Shown here: positions 30,145 through 41,919 of the stretch, in pieces | Layout of the letters: each line of letters begins with the position of its first letter | Position numbering within the stretch: position 1 is the first letter of the stretch | From: Xenorhabdus szentirmaii DSM 16338 | Lineage (GTDB): Bacteria > Pseudomonadota > Gammaproteobacteria > Enterobacterales > Enterobacteriaceae | Reading direction: 5' to 3' | DNA: 64,000 bases | Assembly: GCF_002632585.1 (NCBI RefSeq) | Contig: NZ_NIBV01000001.1 | Coordinates: 124,001-188,000 of the forward strand | Made by a program: the position numbers and the translations under genes | Notes under the pieces: model-generated | Databases searched by the model: none | Told to the model about the DNA's origin: nothing | What the model saw: the letters and a program-made list of their open reading frames with translations, nothing else

Positions 30145-30334
30145 TCTCCGTCATCTGAATGACACATTGTCACCCCACTTTACTTGCCTCCCATTGGGTA
30201 TATCTGCCTCTATTCAGAAAATCATCTTTCCAAAATTCAGGGCTTCCGATAAGGTGAATCACTCTGCTTTAACAAAAAAATTACAAACAAAATTATCCCT
30301 ATCACTATTCATTCAGATTAGGAGAACAACACTT

Positions 30335-32095
30335 ATGCCCCTGATATGGAGAACTCCCTTTATAGCCATCGCCCTATTTATTTCCGTTCCCCTTCATGCT
30401 GCAACTGAGCCCGCTACCGAAGCGAAACAAGGAATGGTTGTCAGTGCACAACATCTTGCTTCGCAAGTGGGCATCGATATTCTCAAAATGGGAGGCAATG
30501 CCATTGATGCCGCAGTTGCAGTGGGTTATGCCCAAGCGGTTGTTAATCCCTGCTGTGGAAACATTGGTGGCGGTGGTTTCATGACCATCCATCTTGCCAA
30601 TGGCAAAGATACCTTCATCAATTTCCGCGAAACAGCCCCTGCGGCAGCCAGTGCCAACATGTATCTGGACAAAGACGGTAACCTTATCAAGAACGCCAGT
30701 CTGTATGGCTACACTGCCGTTGCTGTACCCGGTACTGTTATGGGATTTGAAGAGGCATTAAAAAAATATGGGACTTTAACCCGCGAACAAGTCATGGCGC
30801 CGGCCATCAAACTGGCGCGGGAAGGTTATATCCTGACTCGCGGTGATACTGATATTTTGGACACCACAATTAAACGTTTTGCGCAAAATCCTGAAGCTGC
30901 ACGTATTTTCCTGCATAAAGACGGAACACCATTCAAACCCGGAGACAGACTCATTCAAACCGATTTAGCCAATACGCTGGAAATGATCGCTAAAAAAGGG
31001 CCAGATGCTTTCTATCACGGAAAAATCCCCCAACTGGTTGAAGAAACTTCAAAAAAGTCAGGAGGAATTATTACCGCAGCAGATTTTGCCAATTACCGCA
31101 TTACAGAGACTACCCCTGTAACCTGTAGCTATCGTGGCTACAAATTTATCTCTTCGCCTCCTCCAAGTTCAGGCGGTGTTACATTATGTGAAATATTAAA
31201 TATTGTTGAAGGTTACGATTTGAAATCAATGGGTCTCAATTCCGCAAACTATATTCACACATTAACAGAAGCCATGCGTCATGCCTACATGGACAGAAAT
31301 ACCTATCTGGGTGACCCGGCATTTATCAAAAACCCACTCGATCAGCTGTTAAGTAAAAGCTATGCGAGTTCTATCAGAAAAGAGATCCAACCGAATAAAG
31401 CCACACCTTCAACAAATGTCCAGCCCAGTTTAGGCCCCCATGAGAAAACAGAAACGACTCATTATTCTGTGGTTGATAAAGAAGGTAATGCCGTCTCGAC
31501 GACCTACACTGTCAATGGTCGATTTGGTGCAGTTGTCATCGCTCCGGGAACCGGTTTTTTCCTGAATGACGAAATGGATGATTTCACAACCAAGGTTGGT
31601 GAAAAAAACCTGTATGGCCTTGTACAAGGTGCAACCAACTCCATTGCACCGGGTAAGCGCCCACTATCATCAATGAGCCCGACACTCGTGACAAAAAATG
31701 GCAAAATCTTTCTGGTCTTAGGTTCTCCGGGAGGATCGCGCATTATCTCTATCACACTGCAAAGTGTTTTGAATATCATCGACTTCAATATGCCGCCACA
31801 AGATGCCGTCAATAGTCCGCGTATTCATCATCAATGGCTACCGGATGAGGTTTATTATGAGCAACGTGGATTATCGAAAGATACACTGAACTTACTGGAG
31901 AAAATGGGATACAAAATGATAGAACAAACACCATGGGGAGCAACAGAATTAATCATGGTCGGGCTACCGGACGCGGCCGGAGTGACCCCAGCCGATTCAG
32001 GCAATGACTCTGCTGTATCAGATACCGTGCGTGAAGGTTATATTTACGGAGCAAATGACGCACGCAGGCCGGCAGGCGCAGCCATTGGTTATTGA
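30335..32095 (+). CDS. ggt: Periplasmic gamma-glutamyltransferase
   Basis: Ggt cleaves the gamma-glutamyl bond of glutathione and related compounds in the periplasm. The 586-residue precursor starts with a signal peptide (MPLIWRTPFIAIALFISV, cleavage after LHA). It carries the autoprocessing nucleophile T374 in ETTHYSVVD, GGGGFMTIH near the start, and SSMSPTLVTKNGKIFLVLGSP. The ATG at 30335 behind AGGAG is preferred; the frame continues upstream to 30092 without homology. Confidence 0.94.
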   Translation: MPLIWRTPFIAIALFISVPLHAATEPATEAKQGMVVSAQHLASQVGIDILKMGGNAIDAAVAVGYAQAVVNPCCGNIGGGGFMTIHLANGKDTFINFRETAPAAASANMYLDKDGNLIKNASLYGYTAVAVPGTVMGFEEALKKYGTLTREQVMAPAIKLAREGYILTRGDTDILDTTIKRFAQNPEAARIFLHKDGTPFKPGDRLIQTDLANTLEMIAKKGPDAFYHGKIPQLVEETSKKSGGIITAADFANYRITETTPVTCSYRGYKFISSPPPSSGGVTLCEILNIVEGYDLKSMGLNSANYIHTLTEAMRHAYMDRNTYLGDPAFIKNPLDQLLSKSYASSIRKEIQPNKATPSTNVQPSLGPHEKTETTHYSVVDKEGNAVSTTYTVNGRFGAVVIAPGTGFFLNDEMDDFTTKVGEKNLYGLVQGATNSIAPGKRPLSSMSPTLVTKNGKIFLVLGSPGGSRIISITLQSVLNIIDFNMPPQDAVNSPRIHHQWLPDEVYYEQRGLSKDTLNLLEKMGYKMIEQTPWGATELIMVGLPDAAGVTPADSGNDSAVSDTVREGYIYGANDARRPAGAAIGY

Positions 32096-32106
32096 CGCAT
32101 AAAATA

Positions 32107-32143
32107 AACAAGGGTGGACAGCTTTAACTTGTTCACCCTTGTT
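32107..32143. terminator. Hairpin between convergent ggt and brnQ
   Basis: AACAAGGGTGGACA (32107-32120) pairs with TGTTCACCCTTGTT (32130-32143) with one mismatch. There is no clear T-run, but it lies 11 bp after ggt and could end transcription from either side. Confidence 0.5.
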
Positions 32144-32219
32144 GTTGATATCACAACGTACTATTGATATTACAAAGCACTATGAAGCGGGCGGACGACA
32201 ACCCACAGAAAACGACGAA

Positions 32220-33572
32220 TTAATTGTGTTCCTGTTTTTCTTCATATTGCATTTTATACTTTGGGAGCTTGGCACTTCCCATCACACGGTCATAAACGGC
32301 ACATCCAACAACAGTCAGCAATGTTGGCAGCAACCATGCCAACCCTTGATTTGCCAACGGCAGGTGTTTCGCCCATTGTGGCAATAAGTGCGCCAAATAC
32401 TCAGAAGATTTCACCGCATCCAGGATCCCGAACAGCAAACTCACCAACATGGCCGGAGCCAGAATGCGTGTAAAGTTCTTCCACCAGCTTATAGTAAAGC
32501 TCAGCAATACCAGAACAATACATGGCGGATAAATTGCTGTCAGTACTGGCGCTGAGAACTTGATCAGATAGTTCAGTCCCAAATTAGACACCAGCATGGA
32601 AAAAGTGCCCAGAATCAGTACCAAAGAGCGGTAAGACAGTGACAAATAGCGGCTGAAGAACTCAGCACAAGCACAAGTCAACCCCACCGCAGTTACCATA
32701 CAAGCAACGAAAATCAAAACCGCGAGGAAGAAACTGCCGTAGTTACCAAACACACTCTGGACATAAGCATGCAGAATTTGTGCACCATTTTCAGCTGTGG
32801 GTACGAGTGAACCACTGTTTTCTCCTAATTTGAACAGAGAAAGATATACCAGTGCCAATCCCAAACCGGCAATGATACCTGCCCATATCGCATAACGGGT
32901 CAACAAAGAAGAAGATTCAACCCCTCTGGAACGCGCAGCATTGACAATAACAATGCCAAAGACCATCGCGGCCAGCGTGTCCATAGTCAAATAACCACTG
33001 ACAAAACCATTTGAGAATGGAACGTCCCGATAGCTTTCAACGGCTGAAATAGGGCTACCCGCAGGCCATAACACAGCAGCAATCCCCAGAACGGCCAAGG
33101 CCAGGATTTTGATTGGCGCCAATATATGTCCGACATTATCCAGTAGCTTACCCGGATACAATGAAATCAAAATAACGAGTGAAAAATAAGCAATACTATA
33201 AATAAGTAACGGAAGATCACCGTCTCCGGTAATCGGTGCGATCCCAACTTCAAAAGAGACTGTCGTTGTTCTTGGTGTTGCGAACAGAGGGCCAACCGCC
33301 ATATAGCAAACTGTTGCCAAAATCAGGCCTGCGGTTTTACCAATAGGTGAGCTGAGCGCTTCAATGCCACCACCTACTTTTGCCAAAGCAATGACGGTAA
33401 TAACTGGCAGGCCAACCGCCGTTACCAAAAAGCCGAGAGCTGCAATCCAAACATTTTCTCCCGCTTGTAAGCCAACCATAGGCGGGAAAATGATATTTCC
33501 CGCACCAACGAACAAGGCAAAAGTCATAAAGCCCAATGCCCAAATATCCTTAGATGATAAACGGTATGCCAT
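32220..33572 (-). CDS. brnQ: Branched-chain amino acid transporter BrnQ (LIVCS family)
   Basis: BrnQ is a cation-coupled importer of leucine, isoleucine and valine. The 450-residue protein has 12 membrane segments and the signature [20 protein letters not shown] near the N-terminus, matching E. coli BrnQ. It lies downstream of phoR in the same orientation, as in E. coli, but with a 383-bp spacer, so it probably has its own promoter. Confidence 0.94.
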   Translation of the reverse strand: MAYRLSSKDIWALGFMTFALFVGAGNIIFPPMVGLQAGENVWIAALGFLVTAVGLPVITVIALAKVGGGIEALSSPIGKTAGLILATVCYMAVGPLFATPRTTTVSFEVGIAPITGDGDLPLLIYSIAYFSLVILISLYPGKLLDNVGHILAPIKILALAVLGIAAVLWPAGSPISAVESYRDVPFSNGFVSGYLTMDTLAAMVFGIVIVNAARSRGVESSSLLTRYAIWAGIIAGLGLALVYLSLFKLGENSGSLVPTAENGAQILHAYVQSVFGNYGSFFLAVLIFVACMVTAVGLTCACAEFFSRYLSLSYRSLVLILGTFSMLVSNLGLNYLIKFSAPVLTAIYPPCIVLVLLSFTISWWKNFTRILAPAMLVSLLFGILDAVKSSEYLAHLLPQWAKHLPLANQGLAWLLPTLLTVVGCAVYDRVMGSAKLPKYKMQYEEKQEHN

Positions 33573-33955
33573 AATGATTATTAATGTATTATTGCCAAAA
33601 GAATTGCATGTGCGATAGAAGTTACCGCAAATACTTGATTTTTCACTGGCGAGACTGAATTCTGATGTAACAGTCAGTGATCAACATAATATGCACTGAT
33701 AATCGCAAGATACAGAATGATAGTGGTAATAATAGCTAGAATCGCCAACAACTGCCCCCAAGTAAAACTTTTATAGCGTCAAAAGGCAAGCGACAAACCA
33801 AAAACCAGAACAATATTTCAAACTAATTTTTAAAATTAGATGTTATTGTTATCTATCATTGAATACACACTATATGATTTGTATATTTTTTGTTCCCAGT
33901 AGCTAAATGAATCATTTTTTGTCCATCTTATTACCATTTGGCTCCATTTAACTGA
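33573..33955. other. phoR-brnQ spacer
   Basis: 383 bp without a gene. It must contain the brnQ promoter on the minus strand. I see no strong intrinsic terminator for phoR and no repeat. Confidence 0.5.
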
Positions 33956-35266
33956 TTATTTTATTATCTGGTTATTTTTAGAAGAAACGATAAGCCTAGG
34001 CGCCAGTAGAAAGCTAAAAGCAGAACCTTTGCCTGGTATACTCGAAATATCAAGATGCGTATTATAGTGATGCAATGCATGTTTCACTATCGCAAGCCCA
34101 AGCCCGCTGCCCCCGGTTTGCCGTGAGCGTGCGCGATCCACACGGTAAAAACGCTCTGTCAGACGCGGCAAATGTTCAGCATTAATTCCATTGCCATTGT
34201 CCTTAACCATAAACAGTGCCCCCAGAGAGAGACTCTTCCAACTTACCTCAATCCGCGTCCCCGGAGAAGTATGGTTGATGGCGTTATAGACCAGATTCGA
34301 CATCGCACTGCGCAGTTGTTCTTCATTCCCAAACACTTTTAGTTTTTCATCGATATGGAAGACAATATCGTACTGATTATTTCCCAGAGCCAATGCCTCC
34401 TGCCGCAATAACTTCAATATTTCAGGAACATCAATCACTTCATTCATATCAATTTGCGGCCCAGCCTCAATTCTGGACAGGTGCAACAATTGCTTAACCA
34501 GACTGTCCATTCTTCTTATCTGTTCCTGCATAGTACTCACTGCTTTTTTATTGCTTTTGCTGTCCAGATCTTGATCCTGAATCATCTCCAGATAGCCTTG
34601 CAATACAGTGAGTGGTGTCCTTAACTCGTGACTAACATTGGCAAAGAAATCCTGTCTGGCATTTTCCAGCAACCTTTTTTGAGTAATGTCGCGTACCACC
34701 ATCAATAACTGCCTTTCAGAGTAAGGCATTACCCTAAACTCCATCATATTTCCGTTATTTAACTCGATGGACAAAGGGCGGGAAAAATCATTTGCCATGA
34801 TATAGCGACTAAAATCCGGATAACGGAGTAAATTGAAAATATGCTGACCATTATCCTCAGGCCAACGAAATCCGAGTAAATGCAAAGCCAGGCGATTGCA
34901 CCAGAAAATATTGCCTTCTGTTGTGATCATCACAATACCATCCGGCAATGATTCAGCCCCACTGCGAAAGCGCTTGATCAACAACGCAAGTTCACGACGC
35001 CGTTTACGGTTACGCTGTTGCATCTTATGAATACCATAAAAAATGGGTTCCCATTCCCCTCGTCCGGCAGGAGGTAACGAACTGCGATCTAACCATAACC
35101 AATCAGATAACTTCAGCAAATTATAGCCATGCCACCCCAGCGCTAAGAGCATAGCGATAATAAGCAACCATGCCAGATGACCAACGAAAAGAGACAAAAT
35201 GACAACGGGCAGGCAAAAAAGCATGAGACTCCATGCCAATTTTTTCCAAGATAAACGCTCAAGCAC
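33956..35266 (-). CDS. phoR: Phosphate regulon sensor histidine kinase PhoR
   Basis: PhoR phosphorylates PhoB under phosphate limitation and dephosphorylates it when phosphate is plentiful. The 436-residue protein has two N-terminal membrane segments (residues 11-45), a PAS domain (about 95-200), the phosphoacceptor H213 in [10 protein letters not shown], and a HATPase domain with [12 protein letters not shown] and [13 protein letters not shown]. It follows phoB by 119 bp. Confidence 0.96.
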   Translation of the reverse strand: MLERLSWKKLAWSLMLFCLPVVILSLFVGHLAWLLIIAMLLALGWHGYNLLKLSDWLWLDRSSLPPAGRGEWEPIFYGIHKMQQRNRKRRRELALLIKRFRSGAESLPDGIVMITTEGNIFWCNRLALHLLGFRWPEDNGQHIFNLLRYPDFSRYIMANDFSRPLSIELNNGNMMEFRVMPYSERQLLMVVRDITQKRLLENARQDFFANVSHELRTPLTVLQGYLEMIQDQDLDSKSNKKAVSTMQEQIRRMDSLVKQLLHLSRIEAGPQIDMNEVIDVPEILKLLRQEALALGNNQYDIVFHIDEKLKVFGNEEQLRSAMSNLVYNAINHTSPGTRIEVSWKSLSLGALFMVKDNGNGINAEHLPRLTERFYRVDRARSRQTGGSGLGLAIVKHALHHYNTHLDISSIPGKGSAFSFLLAPRLIVSSKNNQIIK

Positions 35267-35385
35267 ACTATTTTCTCCGGCATGAAAACATGATTATCTG
35301 ATACTTCTGTTACCCGAAAATACCGTGACTCTGAGTTTCCATTAGCATAGTCACCCGAACCAACACGGCTACTGTTTCAGTGCCA

Positions 35386-36075
35386 TCAATAACGGGTAGA
35401 AAAACGATATCCCGTGCCGCGAACAGTCTGTACCATTCTATGGTGGTTACCGACTTCCAATACTTTACGCAAGCGCCGGATATGCACGTCTACAGTGCGA
35501 TCTTCCACATAGACATTCGTACCCCACACATAATCAAGCAGTTGTTCACGGCTGTAAACCCGCTCAGGATGGGTCATAAAAAAGTAAAGAAGTTTGAATT
35601 CCGTCGGCCCCATCTTCAAATCCTGCCCCAGACTGGAAACACGATGAGATGATGGGTCCAAAACCAAGCCTTCCATATCAATGAGTTCCCCTGACTTTTC
35701 CAAAGATGTTCGCCGGAGAACTGCCTTAACGCGAGCAATCAGTTCCTTCGGTGAAAAAGGTTTAGTGATATAATCATCAGCTCCGGCATCAAGGCCACAT
35801 ACCCGATCATCTTCTTCTGCTCGCGCCGTTACCATAATGACGGGGATCATCTTGGTATCATTATCCCGCTTCATTTGCTTAATGATCTGTACCCCCGAGC
35901 CACCAGGAAGCATCCAGTCCAATAACACCAAATCAGGGTAAGGTTCTGATAGCCGGCTTATTGCCGCATCATAATTTTCAGCTTCAACAGCCTGATAACC
36001 ATTTTTCTCCAGTACAAAACAAACCATTTCACGAATCGGTACTTCATCTTCAACTACCAAAATACGTTTAACCAT
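35386..36075 (-). CDS. phoB: Phosphate response regulator PhoB
   Basis: PhoB activates the phosphate-starvation regulon. The 229-residue protein has a receiver domain with phosphoacceptor D53 ([10 protein letters not shown]) and a winged-helix DNA-binding domain ([20 protein letters not shown]). The start is the ATG at 36075 ([11 protein letters not shown]); the frame runs open to 36096. It is divergent from sbcD, as in E. coli, with a Pho box upstream that implies autoregulation. Confidence 0.96.
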   Translation of the reverse strand: MVKRILVVEDEVPIREMVCFVLEKNGYQAVEAENYDAAISRLSEPYPDLVLLDWMLPGGSGVQIIKQMKRDNDTKMIPVIMVTARAEEDDRVCGLDAGADDYITKPFSPKELIARVKAVLRRTSLEKSGELIDMEGLVLDPSSHRVSSLGQDLKMGPTEFKLLYFFMTHPERVYSREQLLDYVWGTNVYVEDRTVDVHIRRLRKVLEVGNHHRMVQTVRGTGYRFSTRY

Positions 36076-36134
36076 GGTTAATCCTGTCAATATCATTGAA
36101 GTCAGTAATATTCACTTTATGTCATTATGAGTTA

Positions 36135-36156
36135 ATTTTATGACAATTTTATGAAA
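36135..36156 (-). promoter_or_regulatory. Pho box upstream of phoB
   Basis: On the minus strand TTTCATAAAAT is followed directly by TGTCATAAAAT. These are two 11-bp direct repeats fitting the Pho-box consensus (CTGTCATAAAT units), 60-81 bp upstream of the phoB ATG. A weaker third TCATAAT unit follows. Confidence 0.75.
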
Positions 36157-36344
36157 AACCTTACTCCTTGATTAACAAGCTTCGATCAGATTCACGGAGA
36201 ATATATGGCACTTTTGTCATATTGCATTATGGATGCGAACCTGCTCGAAAATTCAGGAATGAAAACAAAATGACACAGGACATCCCTCATATCCCTATTA
36301 TAATTAGCGCTTGTCATAGGTAAGAGAAAGCATAGGCGAAAAAC

Positions 36345-37562
36345 ATGCATATCATTCACACATCAGACTGGCATCTTGGTCAATACTTCTTTACCAAAAC
36401 CCGAGCCGCAGAACATAAATCCTTTTTGCAATGGATTATCCAGCAGATCATTCAGCATCAGGTTGATGCACTGATCATCGCCGGGGATATTTTTGATACA
36501 GGTTCCCCTCCCAGCTATGCCCGTGAACTTTATAATAAATTCATTGTGGATCTACAGCCCACAGGCTGCCAGCTTATTGTCCTCGGAGGAAACCATGATT
36601 CAGTGGCTACACTCAATGAATCAAAAGCGCTTCTCTCCTATTTAAATACAACTGTCATTGCCAATGCTGAATCTGACGCTCCAGAGCAACAAATCAAGGT
36701 ATTGAATAATCGAGACGGCAGTGCTGGCGCAATTCTTTGCGCTATCCCTTACCTTCGCCCGCGAGATATTATGACCAGTCAGGCAGGGCAATCAGGTATG
36801 CAAAAACAGCAAGCCTTGCAAGATGCCATTACCAAACACTACCAACAACTCTATCAACAAGCTTCTGAATTGCGGGAACAATTTGATCCCCCCTTGCCAA
36901 TCATTGCCACCGGACACCTCACCACGGTGGGAGCATCTACCTCGGATTCTGTCCGTGATATATACATTGGTACACTTGATGCCTTTCCTGCACAGGCTTT
37001 CCCCCCTGCTGATTACATCGCACTCGGGCATATTCACCGGTCGCAAATTGTCGGTAAATCAGAACACATACGCTACAGTGGTTCGCCCATTCCTCTGAGC
37101 TTCGATGAAGTGGGTCAGGAAAAAAGTGTCTGCTTGGTTGACTTTAACGCTGACAAGCTTAATAGCATCACATTGTTACCCATCCCATGCTATCAACCCA
37201 TGCAGCTTATTCGCGGCAATTTAAAGCAAATAGAAGAGCAGTTACAGGCTTTCAAACAATACCAAGGAGAGCGACCCGTTTGGCTGGATATTGAAGTTGT
37301 CACCCAAGATTACCTGCACGATATCCAGAAGCGTATCCAGAGCCTGAGTGAAAATCTGCCTGTTGAAATCATTTTGCTTCGGCGTAGCAAAAATACTCGT
37401 CAGCTCCCACTCTCTGAAAAAAATAAAGAAACCCTGACTGAATTAAGTGTAACTGACGTTTTTGAACGCCGTTTGGCGCTGGCCGAAATAGACGATATGT
37501 TGCAAAAACAACGCCTGACCACCCTTTTTAAACAAACGCTGGATGATATTTCTCAGCAATAA
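36345..37562 (+). CDS. sbcD: DNA exonuclease subunit SbcD (Mre11-like)
   Basis: SbcD is the Mn-dependent nuclease of the SbcCD complex, which cuts DNA hairpins and palindromes. The 405-residue protein starts [16 protein letters not shown] and contains [29 protein letters not shown] and ALGHIHRSQ, all phosphoesterase motifs. It ends 17 bp before sbcC. The 269-bp spacer from phoB carries the Pho box. Confidence 0.96.
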   Translation: MHIIHTSDWHLGQYFFTKTRAAEHKSFLQWIIQQIIQHQVDALIIAGDIFDTGSPPSYARELYNKFIVDLQPTGCQLIVLGGNHDSVATLNESKALLSYLNTTVIANAESDAPEQQIKVLNNRDGSAGAILCAIPYLRPRDIMTSQAGQSGMQKQQALQDAITKHYQQLYQQASELREQFDPPLPIIATGHLTTVGASTSDSVRDIYIGTLDAFPAQAFPPADYIALGHIHRSQIVGKSEHIRYSGSPIPLSFDEVGQEKSVCLVDFNADKLNSITLLPIPCYQPMQLIRGNLKQIEEQLQAFKQYQGERPVWLDIEVVTQDYLHDIQKRIQSLSENLPVEIILLRRSKNTRQLPLSEKNKETLTELSVTDVFERRLALAEIDDMLQKQRLTTLFKQTLDDISQQ

Positions 37563-37579
37563 CACCAAGAGAATATGCC

Positions 37580-40500
37580 ATGAAAATTCTTAGTTTACGG
37601 TTGAAAAATATCAACTCCCTGCAAGGTGAATGGAAAATTGACTTTACCGCAGAACCTTTTGCCAGCAACGGGTTATTTGCCATCATTGGCCCAACTGGGG
37701 CAGGTAAGACCTCCTTGCTGGATGCCATTTGCCTTGCCCTGTACCATGAAACCCCACGGCTCGGTATCATCTCTGCTTCTCAAAACGAATTAATGACCCG
37801 ACATACCGCAGAGTGCCTTGCGGAAGTGGAATTCGAAGTCAAGGGCATCACCTATCGGGCATTCTGGAGCCAGCGCCGCGCCCGCAATCAGGTAAACGGC
37901 AAACTTCAGTCACCAAAAGGAGAATTAGTTTTCAAAGCAGACGGAAAAATTCTGGCTGACAAGCTCCCGGAAAAAAAAGAAAAAATCGCTGAAATCACAG
38001 GCCTGGACTTTTACCGTTTTACCAAATCCATCCTGTTGTCGCAGGGGAATTTTGCTGCATTTTTAAATGCCAAAGATATAGATCGGGCGGATCTATTAGA
38101 AGAACTGACCGGCACTGAAATTTACGGCATTTTGTCTCAGGAGATTTATCAGCGCCATAAAGAGGCCCAGTCTGAACTGAATATCCAGCAGGCCAAAGCA
38201 GCTTCCATTGAATTGCTGACACCAGAACAGCAGCAGTCGTACCAAGAGCAGCAACAGCAATTAATTGCAGAAGAAACGCAACTCAGCCAGCAAATCAAGG
38301 CATGGCAACTTGCTGAGCAATGGCTGTCCAGACGGGATGAGTTCCAGCAATCACTGACCCGAAATACACTGCTCTTACAACAATCAGAACAAGCCATTCA
38401 GGAAGCACAGCCTCAATTACAGCAACTTACTGCCAGTGAGCCAGCAGAAAAAATTCGCCCATTGTGGGATAGACAAAACCGTATCCGGAATGAAAAACAG
38501 CGGCTCATAGAGCAACAGGCAAAGATAGAAAATGAACGTCAGCAGCAACTGGCCCTGCTACAACCAGCCGAACAGCAACTCACCCTATTGGAAAAACATC
38601 GGGAAGAGCATAAACACTATCAGCAACAGCAGGAAAAACTCATTTCTGAACACGTTATGCCGCTCGATCATAAAATTGATATTCAATCAAAAGATTTGCT
38701 GACACTAGAAAAAGATATTGCGGGGAAAAAGCACGAACTATCTGACATCGTATCCCAATACCAAAATACAAAAAATCAAACAGATACGATGAATAAAGAA
38801 CAAAAATCACTGGAAAACTATTATGAGGCTAACCCTCATTACCGTGATTTGGAGAGCAAGCTGCCTGAATGGAAGCAACTATTCGCCCGTCAGAATGAAC
38901 GACAAACAAAAATAAACCAGCTCACACAAAACACTCAACACATTGCCGCAGAGGTGACTCACTCAGTTGATCAATTAAATAAATTACATACTGAATGGGC
39001 AAAACAAAAAGATCAAAACCAAATATTACAGCGCGATCTTGCCAAAGCTGAAAAACTGTTCGCAGCCTTGCAGCAAGAACATCCATTGGCACATTTACAG
39101 AAATATTTGGAAAATTATCAACAACAACTGGCATCGCAAAATCAACTTGAGATATTGCTGCCTCAGATCCAACAGCATCAGGCAACTCTCTCAGCCTCAC
39201 AGATTCAACTGACACAATCTCAGGCATTAGTACAATCCTTGCCTGTTCAGATAACAACCTTCAATCAGAAACTTGCAGAAAAACAGCAACATTATGACGA
39301 TCTCAACAATCGAATTCGTCTGGAGCAGCGGATCGTCAGTCTGGAACAAGAGCGGGCACAATTGAAAAAAGGTGAATCCTGCCCGCTGTGCGGCGCAACT
39401 CATCATCCTTTAATCAATGAATACCAGACTATTGCCCTGCCAGAATCAGAAGCACGATTAAAAAATCTGCGTCAACAAATTGAACAACTGCAAGAAAAGC
39501 GCACTGAATTACAACAAAAACAGCAGATTCATCAGCAACATTGCGAACAATTGCAACAAAATATCGAACAACACAGCATTCAGTTAGCCGGATTGATCAA
39601 ACAATGGGATCAGCATTGCCAGTATTTGCAAATCACAGAGCTGCCGATGGATACAGAACAGGTCAACGATTTTATCGGCCAGCGACAATCTGCTTATCAA
39701 CAATACCAGCACCAAAAAGAAGCGTTATTACAGGCAGAAAAAGCCTGCCAGTCAGCAGAAAAAACATGGGCACTGGCTCGCGAACAATATCAGGAATCTG
39801 AACAGAAGATCATGTTGGAAAAGGTCAGGCTGGAGGCTGCTGAAAAACAGCTGGCAGAAAAAACAGCCGAACTCCGGCAGATAGAAGCAGATGTTTCAGC
39901 AACAACACAGCAATTAAGCGACCAATTGCAGCATCTGCCTTTTACATTGCCTTCTCATCAAGAGACAGCAAGCTGGCTGCAACAACGCGAGCAGGAAATG
40001 AAAAATTACCATGACTCACGTGAAAGATGGCAATTCCTGCAAACAGAGCTGGCGGGATTGCAAAGCAAACTCGGTGAGCTGGAAAAACAAAAAAATAAAC
40101 TAACCGCTCATTGCCACGACCTGAATAAAGAGCAGCAAAAACAAAAGCAGACATTGGAGCAGACACGCCGGGAACGTCAGCACTTATTTGGCAATCAATC
40201 CATCTCTGACATTCATCAAACCTTACAACAAAAAACCAATGAACTGGAAAACACCTATAAACACAGTCTCCTCCACCTGCAACAACTGCAAAATAAAATG
40301 AATCAATTAACCGGTGCAGCCAGTGAAATTGAAAAGAACCTTGCTGCCACAGAAGCAGAATATATCCTTGCTGCCGAACACTTCCGGAACGGATTGTCAC
40401 AACAAGGTTTTCCGGATCAACGCACTTTTGAACATGCATTATTAACGCCGGAACAACGGGAAAAATTACAGCAGTTACAAGAAAAACTCGAACACCAACA

Positions 40501-41260
40501 ATTGCAGGCCAAAACAAGGCACCATGAATCAGAAATAGCATTACAGAAACATACAGAAATCAAACCCTCATTGCTTGAGCAACTTGACGCACCGCAATTA
40601 TCCGCCATATTGACCGATGCTGCGGCTCAACTAAAACGTAACAACCAACACCAAGGCGAAGTCAGGACACAACTGAATAGCGATGCTACTCGTCGCCAGC
40701 AGCAGCAAACATTACTGGCACAAATTGCACTTTCACAACAAAATTATGATGACTGGAGTTACCTCAATAACCTCATTGGCTCCGCAGATGGCGCTAAGTT
40801 CCGTCGTTTTGCCCAAGGACTAACACTGGATCACCTCGTACATCTGGCAAATATCCGTCTGGAAAAATTACATGGCCGCTACGACTTACTACGCAAAGAT
40901 AATGGCAGTCTGGAATTACAGGTCATTGATACTTGGCAGGCCGATGCCATCCGGGATACCAAAACCCTTTCAGGCGGGGAAAGTTTTCTTGTCAGCCTTG
41001 CTCTTGCCCTTGCTTTATCTGATCTGGTAAGCAACAAAACACAAATAGAATCCCTGTTTCTTGATGAAGGTTTTGGCACACTTGATCCTGAAACCCTTGA
41101 TATTGCCCTGGATGCCTTGGATCACCTCAATGCATCAGGAAAAACCATCGGAATCATTAGCCATGTTGAAGCATTAAAAGAACGTATTCCGATCCAAATA
41201 AAAGTAGAAAAAAAGAATGGATTGGGTTTTAGCCAATTAGCACCAGAATTTCGGGTTTAA
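37580..41260 (+). CDS. sbcC: DNA exonuclease ATPase subunit SbcC (Rad50-like)
   Basis: The 1226-residue SMC-like protein has a Walker A motif GPTGAGKT (37-44), long glutamine-rich coiled coils flanking a zinc hook CPLC (601-604), the ABC signature LSGGE (1130-1134) and Walker [13 protein letters not shown]. It uses ATP to control the SbcD nuclease. The coiled coil makes it somewhat longer than E. coli SbcC (1048). It ends the sbcDC operon. Confidence 0.95.
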   Translation: MKILSLRLKNINSLQGEWKIDFTAEPFASNGLFAIIGPTGAGKTSLLDAICLALYHETPRLGIISASQNELMTRHTAECLAEVEFEVKGITYRAFWSQRRARNQVNGKLQSPKGELVFKADGKILADKLPEKKEKIAEITGLDFYRFTKSILLSQGNFAAFLNAKDIDRADLLEELTGTEIYGILSQEIYQRHKEAQSELNIQQAKAASIELLTPEQQQSYQEQQQQLIAEETQLSQQIKAWQLAEQWLSRRDEFQQSLTRNTLLLQQSEQAIQEAQPQLQQLTASEPAEKIRPLWDRQNRIRNEKQRLIEQQAKIENERQQQLALLQPAEQQLTLLEKHREEHKHYQQQQEKLISEHVMPLDHKIDIQSKDLLTLEKDIAGKKHELSDIVSQYQNTKNQTDTMNKEQKSLENYYEANPHYRDLESKLPEWKQLFARQNERQTKINQLTQNTQHIAAEVTHSVDQLNKLHTEWAKQKDQNQILQRDLAKAEKLFAALQQEHPLAHLQKYLENYQQQLASQNQLEILLPQIQQHQATLSASQIQLTQSQALVQSLPVQITTFNQKLAEKQQHYDDLNNRIRLEQRIVSLEQERAQLKKGESCPLCGATHHPLINEYQTIALPESEARLKNLRQQIEQLQEKRTELQQKQQIHQQHCEQLQQNIEQHSIQLAGLIKQWDQHCQYLQITELPMDTEQVNDFIGQRQSAYQQYQHQKEALLQAEKACQSAEKTWALAREQYQESEQKIMLEKVRLEAAEKQLAEKTAELRQIEADVSATTQQLSDQLQHLPFTLPSHQETASWLQQREQEMKNYHDSRERWQFLQTELAGLQSKLGELEKQKNKLTAHCHDLNKEQQKQKQTLEQTRRERQHLFGNQSISDIHQTLQQKTNELENTYKHSLLHLQQLQNKMNQLTGAASEIEKNLAATEAEYILAAEHFRNGLSQQGFPDQRTFEHALLTPEQREKLQQLQEKLEHQQLQAKTRHHESEIALQKHTEIKPSLLEQLDAPQLSAILTDAAAQLKRNNQHQGEVRTQLNSDATRRQQQQTLLAQIALSQQNYDDWSYLNNLIGSADGAKFRRFAQGLTLDHLVHLANIRLEKLHGRYDLLRKDNGSLELQVIDTWQADAIRDTKTLSGGESFLVSLALALALSDLVSNKTQIESLFLDEGFGTLDPETLDIALDALDHLNASGKTIGIISHVEALKERIPIQIKVEKKNGLGFSQLAPEFRV

Positions 41261-41350
41261 CCCATAACGGCAGATAGCAACATGGTTAACTAGCATACAC
41301 TTGAACAATGTGTATTGTGTATATGATATCCCAAGCGGAAAGGAGGCTGC

Positions 41351-41532
41351 TTGAATAGCTCAGACCTAATGAAATTACTGGAAATAAATGGCTGGAAACT
41401 TAAGCGAATAAAGGAAGCCATTATCAGTGCTTTCATCCTGAGTTTTCTATCGTCATAACGCTTCCTCATCCCCGTAAAGATATAAAACAAGGAACTCTGA
41501 ACAAGAGTTTAAAAGATGCAAAACTTAAATAA
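41351..41532 (+). pseudogene. hicA: hicA toxin gene, frameshifted
   Basis: A TTG at 41351 behind AAGGAGG opens NSSDLMKLLEINGWKLKRI. One base has been lost in the AAA at about 41410-41412. The other frame then continues KGSHYQCFHPEFSIVIT and TLPHPRKDIKQGT to LKDAKLK and a TAA at 41532. Together this is a complete HicA mRNA-interferase sequence, with the catalytic histidine in GSHYQ, disrupted by one nucleotide. The 182-bp length (not a multiple of 3) agrees. Confidence 0.82.
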
Positions 41533-41591
41533 TATATTTAATAAATAATGAATTACTCTTAAAAATCGCATACGCAAAAATGGAAAAATTT

Positions 41592-41862
41592 ATGTTATAT
41601 CCTGCATTTATCGAATTAGATCAAGATGGCAGTGCCAAAAACCATGCAAGAGCATCTTGCAGCAAGTATTGATGAATACCAAAATGGACAATGGATTTTG
41701 ATTCCTGTCGATTTGAGCCAGTTTGAAGGCAAAATCGAGCGTATTAATATTACATTGCCACTACGTTTAATTAGCCGCATCGATGCAAAAGTTAAACAAT
41801 ACCCTAAATATAGCAGTCGCAGTGGTTTTTTAGCCTTAGCTGCCCGCAAGGCATTGCAATAA
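41592..41862 (+). pseudogene. hicB: hicB antitoxin gene with internal deletion
   Basis: The normal HicB start MLYPAFIELDQDGSA is present at 41592. It is then joined out of frame to VPKTMQEHLAASIDEYQNGQ and the C-terminal DNA-binding part (INITLPLRLISRIDAKVKQY, ending SGFLALAARKALQ). About 50-60 codons of the partly RNase H-like domain are missing. The 78-codon frame from ATG 41626 could still make the DNA-binding half, but its start is an artefact of the junction. With hicA broken as well, the toxin-antitoxin module is dead. Confidence 0.8.
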
Positions 41863-41873
41863 TCCGCCTAATG

Positions 41874-41893
41874 GAGCCTGCATCAGCAGGCTC
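41874..41893. terminator. GAGCCTGC hairpin at the end of the OppA array
   Basis: GAGCCTGC (41874-41881) and GCAGGCTC (41886-41893) form a perfect 8-bp stem around ATCA. It lies between the hicB remnant and the stop of the last oppA copy. Its core is the same as the hairpins between other copies. Confidence 0.6.
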
Positions 41894-41919
41894 TCAGTGA
41901 AATCGAAAAATGAATGTGC

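Noticed and set aside
39942-40541. 199-codon minus-strand ORF inside sbcC
   Set aside because: It arises from the repetitive glutamine/leucine coiled-coil codons of sbcC read backwards.
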